NCBI GenBank assembly: GCA_003218525.1
Contig: QHNU01000130.1
Location: 1-5,217, forward strand
From: Verrucomicrobiota bacterium
GTDB taxonomy: Bacteria > Verrucomicrobiota > Verrucomicrobiia > Chthoniobacterales > UBA10450
Direction: 5' to 3'
DNA: 5,217 nucleotides
Under the pieces are notes generated by a model, which was given only the letters and a program-made list of their open reading frames with translations, made no database searches and was not told the origin of the DNA. Position 1 is the first letter of the stretch; each line of letters starts with the position of its first letter. Shown in pieces: positions 1 through 4,704 of this stretch. The translations under genes were made by a program, and so were the position numbers.

Positions 1-709
1 CCAGTTCCTCCGCGATTACTGCACCACGCGGCAGAAACATCGGGAGCCCCGGCCCGACATCATCATCGAACACAAAAATCTCCAGCTCCTTGCCGAGTTT
101 TCGATGGTCCCGCTTCTTCGCTTCCTCGAGCATGGCGAAGTAGTCGTCGAGTTCCTTCTTCGTCTTGAAAGCCGTGCCGTAGATTCTTTGCAGCTGCGGA
201 TTCTTTTCGTCTCCCTTGTAGTAAGCGCTGGCCACATTGGTCAGCTTGAACGCGCCGATGTTTCCCGTCCGCATGACGTGCGGGCCGGCGCAAAGGTCGA
301 GAAAATCGCCGTTGCGATAAAACGAGATCGTTTCCCCTGCGGGAATGTTCTCGATGATGTCGAGTTTGTACTTGGAGGGTTCAGATCTCGCACTAAGGGC
401 ACCAAGTTCGCCACGTTTCGCCATCTCGAGCGCTTGATCGCGCGAAACTTCTACGCGTTCGAACGGATGGTTGGCTTTGATCTCCTTCTTCATCTCGGCC
501 TCGACCTTCTCGAAATCCTCCGGCGAGATGCGGTGGGGGAGTTCGACATCGTAGTAAAAGCCGTTCTCGACAGGCGGGCCGGCCGCAAATTGGGCTTCCG
601 GCCAGATTTTCAGAATGGCCGTGGCTAGGACATGCGCTGCCGAATGACGCAGGCGTTCGATCTCCGTCATCTGGGCGCGCGTCTCGGGCATCTTGCGATC
701 CTCGTTCAT
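1..709 (-). CDS. thrS: threonyl-tRNA synthetase, N-terminal part (runs off the left edge)
   Basis: This gene charges tRNA(Thr) with threonine in the cytoplasm. Only the first 236 residues are in the window. Read on the minus strand from the ATG at 709-707, the protein opens with about 18 polar residues and goes straight into the ThrRS/AlaRS editing domain. That domain shows the HxxxH signature at H22/H26 (LRHSAAHVLATAI) and the matching Cys-x3-His at C140/H144 (DLCAGPHV), which together bind the zinc-like editing centre. The block around residues 184-236 (AYYKGDEKNPQLQRIYGTAF, then the linker EEAKKRDHRKLGKELEIF) is the usual bridge into the class II catalytic core, which lies outside. The usual N-terminal TGS domain (about 60 residues in E. 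coli ThrRS) is absent. The start is supported by homology of this region and by a partial duplicate whose own ATG falls at the same place. An AGGA lies 13 bases upstream. The ThrRS identity is very secure. Confidence 0.96.
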   Translation of the reverse strand, partial: MNEDRKMPETRAQMTEIERLRHSAAHVLATAILKIWPEAQFAAGPPVENGFYYDVELPHRISPEDFEKVEAEMKKEIKANHPFERVEVSRDQALEMAKRGELGALSARSEPSKYKLDIIENIPAGETISFYRNGDFLDLCAGPHVMRTGNIGAFKLTNVASAYYKGDEKNPQLQRIYGTAFKTKKELDDYFAMLEEAKKRDHRKLGKELEIFVFDDDVGPGLPMFLPRGAVIAEEL

Positions 710-757
710 GATAGTAAGAGATTCCTCGGCTTCGCTTCGCTGCGCTCGGAATGACAA
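612..757 (-). repeat. tandem duplication, copy 1 (contains the functional thrS start)
   Basis: This 146-bp unit carries thrS codons 1-33 plus the 48 bp upstream of the ATG, ending in the dispersed-repeat core. It is followed directly, with no spacer, by copy 2 at 758-898. The left parts of the two copies match at a fixed offset of 146 bases from position 612/758, for example AGAATGGC followed by CTAGGACAT. The similarity stops abruptly to the left of 612. Upstream of the ATG the copies align only with small indels, and both end in the identical 14-mer GCTCGGAATGACAA (744-757 and 885-898). Confidence 0.9.
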
Positions 758-855
758 AGAATGGCTGTAGCTAGGACATTCGCCGCCGAATGACGGAGAC
801 GTTCGATATCAGTCATTTGTGCGCGCTGTTCTAACGTTTTGCGCTCTTCGTTCAT
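706..855 (-). pseudogene. truncated duplicate of the thrS 5' end (49-codon remnant or leader ORF)
   Basis: This minus-strand ORF starts at ATG 855-853 and stops at TGA 708-706. Its first 33 residues (MNEERKTLEQRAQMTDIERL, then RHSAANVLATAIL) align without gaps to thrS residues 1-33. I count 27 of 33 identical residues and 78 of 99 identical bases. After residue 33 it leaves the homology and reads through a dispersed repeat (CHSERSEAKPRNLLLS). Its stop overlaps the thrS start as ATGA. The second histidine of the editing motif is Asn here, so the fragment could not be an editing domain. Differing codons are mostly synonymous (12 of 18). It is most simply a gene fragment left by tandem duplication. 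It could still be translated as a leader coupled to thrS, which the sequence alone cannot decide. Confidence 0.85.
721..757. repeat. dispersed repeat element, full form (GGAATGACAA type)
   Basis: ATTCCTCGGCTTCGCTTCGC runs on to TGCGCTCGGAATGACAA. The ends ATTCC and GGAAT are inverted, and the middle is built from GCTTCGC/GCTGCGC-like steps, so the element can fold imperfectly. On the minus strand it reads CATTCCGAGCGCAGCGAAGC. Translated in one frame this gives the 'CHSERSEAKPRN' string often seen as a spurious peptide in genomes that carry such interspersed repeats. Here it sits directly upstream of thrS and supplies the AGGA that could serve as its Shine-Dalgarno sequence. Confidence 0.65.
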
Positions 856-898
856 GTGATTCAATAGAGAGAGTCCTCGACTCAGCTCGGAATGACAA
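758..898 (-). repeat. tandem duplication, copy 2 (carries the truncated thrS start)
   Basis: This is the 141-bp partner of the unit at 612-757, in the same orientation and immediately adjacent. It holds the first 33 codons of the truncated thrS copy (ATG at 855-853), then 43 bp ending in GCTCGGAATGACAA. The coding part differs from copy 1 at 21 of 99 positions, so the duplication is old, or the two copies came from already diverged thrS alleles. Confidence 0.9.
873..898. repeat. dispersed repeat element, shortened form
   Basis: GTCCTCGACTCAGCTCGGAA followed by TGACAA is a second, shorter copy of the element at 721-757. It shares TCCTCG on the left and GCTCGGAATGACAA on the right and lacks about 10 central bases. 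It lies between the truncated thrS copy and the start of the methyltransferase gene. Long in-frame extensions of that gene to the left read through it (DSIERVLDSARNDNE) and are probably not protein. Confidence 0.6.
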
Positions 899-911
899 CG
901 AACTTTGCCGG

Positions 912-1628
912 GTGGGGCGAGTTTGGCAATTACTGATGCTCGCGCTGCTGGCTGGCGCCGGGTGCGATCATGCGAGTACGTCGGTTGATGATTTCGCGGC
1001 GCAACGTGAGCGTATGGTCAAGGAGCAAATCGCGATGCGTGGCGTCACTGAGGAGAAGGTGCTCGCGGCGATGAGGAAAGTGCCGCGGGAGGAATTTGTG
1101 CCGGAAGAATTCCGCGCTGCCAGTTACGATGATCGGCCGTTACCAATCGGTTACGATCAAACTATTTCGCAGCCTTTTATCGTTGCGTTTATGACCGATG
1201 CGTTGCGTCCACAAGCGGGCGATCGCGTTTTAGAAATTGGTACCGGTTCGGGTTACCAAGCAGCAATCCTGGCCGAATTGGTCGCCGAAGTTTACTCGAT
1301 TGAGATTATTGAGCCGTTGGCGAAAACGGCCGAAGCAACACTTCAACGCCTCGCCTACAAGAATGTGCACGTCAAAGCCGGTGACGGCTACAAGGGCTGG
1401 CCCGAGCACGCCCCATTCGACTGCATCATTGTCACTTGTGCACCGGATCACGTGCCGAAGCCCCTTGTTGAACAACTAAGGGAAGGCGGCCGAATGATTG
1501 TCCCAGTCGGGCCGCTCGGGAACCAGGATTTGTACTTGCTTGAAAAAGAAAACGGTGAGTTGCGACAGCGCGCCGTCTCGCCGGTGCGCTTTGTGCCGAT
1601 GACTGGAGAAGCGGCTGAGCGGAAATGA
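912..1628 (+). CDS. pcm: protein-L-isoaspartate O-methyltransferase, probable exported lipoprotein form
   Basis: This enzyme uses S-adenosylmethionine to methylate L-isoaspartyl residues formed by ageing of proteins, starting their repair to aspartate. With the GTG start at 912 it has 238 residues. Family motifs are clear: DRPLPIGYDQTISQPFIVAF (residues 74-93, including the conserved TISQP), the SAM-binding VLEIGTGSGYQAAILAEL (from 106), GDGYKGWPEHAPFDCIIVT (from 147), and near the C-terminus VRFVPMTGE. The methyltransferase core matches the roughly 208-residue E. coli Pcm from about residue 45. The extra N-terminus (VGRVWQLLMLALLAGAGC) has an arginine, a hydrophobic stretch and a lipobox-like AGAGC, with Cys18 as the acylation site. 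That predicts a periplasm-facing lipoprotein. Start choice is uncertain: ATG 936 keeps most of the signal, while ATG 1014, behind GTGAG, would give a cytoplasmic 204-residue form. Further 5' extension would read the dispersed repeat and is disfavoured. Confidence 0.93.
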   Translation: MGRVWQLLMLALLAGAGCDHASTSVDDFAAQRERMVKEQIAMRGVTEEKVLAAMRKVPREEFVPEEFRAASYDDRPLPIGYDQTISQPFIVAFMTDALRPQAGDRVLEIGTGSGYQAAILAELVAEVYSIEIIEPLAKTAEATLQRLAYKNVHVKAGDGYKGWPEHAPFDCIIVTCAPDHVPKPLVEQLREGGRMIVPVGPLGNQDLYLLEKENGELRQRAVSPVRFVPMTGEAAERK

Positions 1629-1702
1629 AACGGGCAGCAACGCAATCGCGCGCCTGTTCGTCACTTGCAGCAAAAACATGAGGACGCGTAGCCTGAGATC
1701 CA

Positions 1703-2077
1703 ATGCATCCCGCCGAATTGTTCCGCCACGACAGCGATGGAGTTGAGCTCGCCAAAGGCGAAACGCTTTTCCACGAAGGCGATCGCGGTGATAGCATGTA
1801 CGTCCTACTCGAGGGCTCAGCCGACGTGCGCGTGGGCGAGACGTTGGTAGAGAGCGCAACCTCGGGAGCGCTGATCGGCGAAATGGCCCTGGTCGATTCC
1901 AGTCCACGCACTGCGACAGTTGTCGCGACGGAGCCGTGTCGCTTGGCCAAAATTGATCAACGGCGCTTCCATTTCCTCGTGCAGCAAACGCCCTATTTTG
2001 CGACGCATGTGATGAAAGTTCTGACCGAGCGATTGCGGCATATGAATCTGCTGACCAAAACGAGCTCGGTCGCGTGA
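1703..2077 (+). CDS. stand-alone cyclic nucleotide-binding domain protein
   Basis: This is a 124-residue protein made of a single cNMP-binding beta-roll of the CRP/PKA regulatory-subunit type. It shows the strand-turn pattern VELAKGETLFHEGDRGDSMY (residues 14-33), then LLEGSADV. The phosphate-binding cassette follows at residues 59-71, GEMALVDSSPRTA, with Glu60 and the Arg69-Thr70 pair that in CRP contact the ribose and cyclic phosphate. Nucleotide binding is therefore plausible. There is no C-terminal helix-turn-helix: after the beta-roll only a helix (FATHVMKVLTERLRHMNLLT) remains. It is thus not a CRP-like DNA-binding regulator, and its partner is unknown. It lies 74 bp behind pcm in the same direction and may be cotranscribed. 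A weak TGAGA lies 4 bases before the ATG. The role is inferred only from the domain. Confidence 0.88.
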   Translation: MHPAELFRHDSDGVELAKGETLFHEGDRGDSMYVLLEGSADVRVGETLVESATSGALIGEMALVDSSPRTATVVATEPCRLAKIDQRRFHFLVQQTPYFATHVMKVLTERLRHMNLLTKTSSVA

Positions 2078-2092
2078 TCGACCGCCGAGCGC

Positions 2093-2623
2093 CTATTTAA
2101 TTTCCGCTAACTTCTTCAGATCTACACGCTTGGCCCACTCTTGAAGCGCGGCAGAATCCTGGTCCTTGGTCTCGATTTGCACGAAATATCGTTTCGCCAC
2201 CATCAACCAGAGAGTGCCGTGTTTCCCCTCGTTCTCGAACGTCTCGAAGCCCCGATTGCCATCGATCGTCACCGATTTCGAATAACCGTCGGGGGAGCTG
2301 GTTGAAAAACTCCAGGCCGCTGTCGTTGCCTCGACGTAATCGGGATTGGCGGCCGAGTCGAGAATGCTGATCGAAGTCGTCGGCCCATTATCGCCTTCGC
2401 CTTTGCGATAATCGCGATGCACGTTCGTTAGTTTGAAGCCGCCGACGTCGGTAGTTGATCCTTCTGGTTTATCTGCGGTCCAACCGGGCGGCGCCTCGGG
2501 GAGGAGCGGAAGAAGTTTTGTGTAATCGACGACATTGATCAACGATGGCAACTCCTGTGATTGACTTGGTAACGGTATCGCGACGGCTGCCAACACGAGT
2601 GCAAGGAATGAAATTCGCGCCAT
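2093..2623 (-). CDS. small exported protein of unknown function
   Basis: This 176-residue protein is not recognised. The ATG at 2623-2621 begins a clear Sec signal peptide: MARIS, a hydrophobic run FLALVLAAVAIPLP, then a likely cleavage near Ser22 (PSQS/QE). That makes it the natural start although no good Shine-Dalgarno sequence is seen. The mature part begins LPSLINVVDYTKLLPLLPEA, followed by PPGWTADKPEGS, then an alternation of short strands (TTSISILDS, YSKSVTIDGNRGFETFE, GTLWLMVAKRYFVQIETKD) and a final amphipathic helix ending KKLAEIK. There is no cysteine, no lipobox and no recognisable catalytic motif. It probably folds as a small alpha/beta domain in the periplasm. The gene is convergent with the cNMP gene (15 bp between stops) and divergent from the glycosyltransferase. 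Longer in-frame 5' extensions overlap that gene and lack the signal-peptide logic, so I reject them. Confidence 0.82.
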   Translation of the reverse strand: MARISFLALVLAAVAIPLPSQSQELPSLINVVDYTKLLPLLPEAPPGWTADKPEGSTTDVGGFKLTNVHRDYRKGEGDNGPTTSISILDSAANPDYVEATTAAWSFSTSSPDGYSKSVTIDGNRGFETFENEGKHGTLWLMVAKRYFVQIETKDQDSAALQEWAKRVDLKKLAEIK

Positions 2624-2714
2624 TACCAAATGGAGATGACAAGATGTCTGGTTCACGCGCCTCCTTGCCCGTACTCGATTGACTTCGGCGAGGCGCTTTG
2701 TCAAGACGCGAACG
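2624..2714. promoter_or_regulatory. divergent intergenic region, presumed to hold promoters for both neighbours
   Basis: These 91 bp separate the exported-protein gene (minus) from the glycosyltransferase gene (plus), so both promoters should lie here or just inside the opposite gene. A minus-strand TTGACA occurs at 2704-2699 and a plus-strand TTGACT at 2679-2684. Neither is followed at 16-18 bases by a convincing TATAAT-like box. The call rests on gene arrangement, not on a clear promoter sequence. Confidence 0.3.
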
Positions 2715-4190
2715 ATGTCGCGTCGAAACACCATAATTATCCTTGTTTGCGTGGCAGCGGTGGCGGCACGGTGCTGGAAAATCGACGCACCGTTTATCGA
2801 TCGATGGAGCTGGCGGCAAAGTGATGTCGCCGCGATTGCGCGCAACTATTCCGAGAACGGATTCCATTTTGCGCGGCCGCAGATCGATTGGGCAGGGGAT
2901 CAGCCCGGCTTTGTCGGCACCGAATTTCCGATTCTCCCGTTTACCGCCGCCATCGCTTACAAATTTCTGGGGGTGCAGGAATGGATCGGGCGATTGCAGA
3001 CGATTTTGGCCTTTGCCTTGTCACTGCCTTTCCTGTTCGCCATCGTTCAGCGCGCATTTGATGAAGCGGCGGCGACGTATGCGCTTGTTTTCTATTCATT
3101 TGCACCACTCTCGATTGCGGCTGGGCGCGCGTTTATGCCAGACATGCCGGCGCTCGCCCTCGCGCTCGCTGGATTTTATTTTTTTGGGCGCGGTCTAGCT
3201 GGTTCGCATGACGGCAAGACCCATGATTCTGCCGCCAGTGACGGCGTCAGCTACAATCTGCTGATTGCATCGATGGTGACCGGCCTGGCTCTGCTAATCA
3301 AGCCTCCCATGGCGACCGTTGCCGTGCCGATGGCAGTCGTGGCCTGGCGGAAATTCGGCATCGGAATGTTTCGTCGCCTATCTTTGTGGCTCGTCGCCCT
3401 AATCGCACTGTTTCCGTCGATAATCTGGTATTGGCATGCCCACCAGATCGCACTGCAGTTTTACCCGCATCATTTTTTCGGCGCTGGCGGCATTCAGATC
3501 ATGAGCATGAGTTGGTATTGGCATATTGTCCTTCAGACATGCACGAGCACGCTCACGCCCATTCTTTTCGCAATTGCCGTTCTCGGGATGTTCGTTTCGC
3601 GAAACAATCCACGCGCCGCACCGTTTCGCTGGTGGCTCGTCGCGATGATGGTCTTCATCATTGTTGTCGGCTACGGCAGCCGCCATCAATGGTACCAGCT
3701 ACCGCTCGTTCCGATCGCGGCGGCTTTTGGCGGTGTCGCGCTGAAGTTTGCGGAGAAAAAATGGAATCTAGGCATCGTGATCGGGTTGCTGATAATCTTT
3801 CTGGCGTTCTCGTTTTTCTATAGCCGCCAATTTTTTACTCCGACGGCGCAGGCCCTCTGGCGGTTGGGTCTTGAATTACACGACCGAACTCGATCCAACG
3901 CGCTGATTATCGCGGCTGACGACGGCGATCCGACCGCTTTGTATTATGCTCATCGCAAAGGCTGGCATTTTTTGGAGCAGAATGGAATTTACGACGGGAA
4001 CCCTGCTGACAGCGCGCAGGTCATTTCGAATCTGGAAAAGTTGCGCGGGCACGGGGCCACGCATCTCGTTTTTTACAACGGCACAACTTGGTGGCTCAAT
4101 TACTACAAAGAATTTACCGATTATCTGGCACGCAACGCTTCTCTCGAGAGCGCAACGGCCGATTATCGGATTTATAATTTAGCCCCATGA
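2715..4190 (+). CDS. GT39/ArnT-like polytopic membrane glycosyltransferase
   Basis: This 491-residue inner-membrane protein resembles the GT39/PMT-ArnT class, which transfers a sugar from a polyprenyl-phosphate donor on the outer face of the membrane. After a first membrane helix (about residues 7-24) comes the typical outer loop DRWSWRQSDVAAIARNYSEN (from residue 29). It contains Asp29 and Asp37, the likely catalytic or metal-binding acids, followed by WAGDQPGFVGTEFPILPF. About ten further hydrophobic segments follow to residue ~370, including RAFMPDMPALALALAGFYFF and the late loop HQWYQLPLVPIAA. The last ~120 residues form a soluble domain. Acceptor and sugar cannot be told from the sequence. 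I chose the ATG at 2715 (MSRRNTIIILV) because an upstream TTG start would add residues with no homology character. The stop overlaps the next start as ATGA, indicating one transcription unit. It could be annotated simply as a hypothetical membrane protein. Confidence 0.84.
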   Translation: MSRRNTIIILVCVAAVAARCWKIDAPFIDRWSWRQSDVAAIARNYSENGFHFARPQIDWAGDQPGFVGTEFPILPFTAAIAYKFLGVQEWIGRLQTILAFALSLPFLFAIVQRAFDEAAATYALVFYSFAPLSIAAGRAFMPDMPALALALAGFYFFGRGLAGSHDGKTHDSAASDGVSYNLLIASMVTGLALLIKPPMATVAVPMAVVAWRKFGIGMFRRLSLWLVALIALFPSIIWYWHAHQIALQFYPHHFFGAGGIQIMSMSWYWHIVLQTCTSTLTPILFAIAVLGMFVSRNNPRAAPFRWWLVAMMVFIIVVGYGSRHQWYQLPLVPIAAAFGGVALKFAEKKWNLGIVIGLLIIFLAFSFFYSRQFFTPTAQALWRLGLELHDRTRSNALIIAADDGDPTALYYAHRKGWHFLEQNGIYDGNPADSAQVISNLEKLRGHGATHLVFYNGTTWWLNYYKEFTDYLARNASLESATADYRIYNLAP

Positions 4191-4675
4191 CTTCTCCACC
4201 TGTCCAAATTCGCGATGCCACCATTTCGGACATTCCCATTATCCTCCAGTTGATTCTTGACCTCGCCACTTACGAACGCGCGCCAAATGATGTCGTCGCG
4301 ACGGAGCAAGGATTACGGGACGTACTATTTGGACCTGAGCCGTCAGCAAAAGTCGTCCTTATTTTTGAAGGTAAGGAGGCAATAGGTTTTGCCGTTTATT
4401 TTTTCAATTTTTCAACCTGGCTCGGCCGGCCCGGTTTGTATCTTGAAGATCTTTTTGTGAAACCGGAAACGCGAGGTCGCGGTTATGGTCGCGCCCTGCT
4501 AATCCACCTCGCGAAAATTGCGCGCGATCACGGCTGCGGCCGGATGGAATGGGCGGTGCTCGATTGGAATGAACCGGCAATCCAGTTCTACAGAAAATTG
4601 GGAGCGACGCCGCTGGAGGACTGGACGGTATTTCGACTGACGCAGGATGGAATCAATCGTCTGGCTGAATCGTAA
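4187..4675 (+). CDS. GNAT N-acetyltransferase, SSAT (diamine/thialysine acetyltransferase)-like
   Basis: This 162-residue protein of the GNAT fold transfers acetyl from acetyl-CoA to an amine. The acetyl-CoA pyrophosphate loop is RGRGYG at residues 96-101. It is preceded by the strand YLEDLFVKPE, whose LED-F/YV signature is, like the upstream YFFNFSTWLGRPGLYLED, strikingly close to eukaryotic spermidine/spermine acetyltransferase and its thialysine-acetylating paralogue. AVLDWNEPAIQFYRKLGA (123-140) matches their AVLDWN...YK.LGA, and Tyr135 corresponds to the catalytic tyrosine. A small polyamine or lysine analogue is thus a plausible substrate, but the specificity is inferred. The ATG overlaps the stop of the glycosyltransferase (ATGA) and lacks a good Shine-Dalgarno of its own, suggesting translational coupling. 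Length is normal for the family. Confidence 0.92.
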   Translation: MTSPPVQIRDATISDIPIILQLILDLATYERAPNDVVATEQGLRDVLFGPEPSAKVVLIFEGKEAIGFAVYFFNFSTWLGRPGLYLEDLFVKPETRGRGYGRALLIHLAKIARDHGCGRMEWAVLDWNEPAIQFYRKLGATPLEDWTVFRLTQDGINRLAES

Positions 4676-4704
4676 TCAGTGCGCGCTCGGAAAGACGTGA
4701 GAAA

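Noticed and set aside
104..628. Long plus-strand open frame opposite thrS
   Set aside because: It is the antisense shadow of the clear ThrRS coding frame. Its translation has no recognisable domain and the minus strand encodes conserved motifs throughout.
706..855. Threonine-codon attenuator leader for thrS
   Set aside because: The 49-codon ORF has only three Thr codons, scattered (residues 7, 15, 30), and no terminator hairpin with a T-run is seen, so classical attenuation is not supported.
819..911. Longer 5' extension of the isoaspartyl methyltransferase gene
   Set aside because: The extra 31 residues overlap the truncated thrS copy and read through the dispersed repeat (DSIERVLDSARNDNE). 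The signal peptide begins naturally at the GTG at 912.
1432..1950. Minus-strand open frame spanning the end of pcm and the cNMP gene
   Set aside because: It overlaps two plus-strand genes with clear family motifs. Its own translation is low-complexity Ser/Arg/Ala-rich with no domain.
2074..2100. Bidirectional terminator between the convergent cNMP and exported-protein genes
   Set aside because: The 15-bp gap and its flanks show no stable GC hairpin followed by a T-run.
2676..2704. Sigma-70 promoters in the divergent gap (TTGACA minus, TTGACT plus)
   Set aside because: No convincing -10 box at the proper spacing on either strand, so I do not list them as separate promoters.
2624..2845. 74-residue N-terminal extension of the exported protein
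   Set aside because: It overlaps the divergent glycosyltransferase start and would bury the signal peptide inside the protein.
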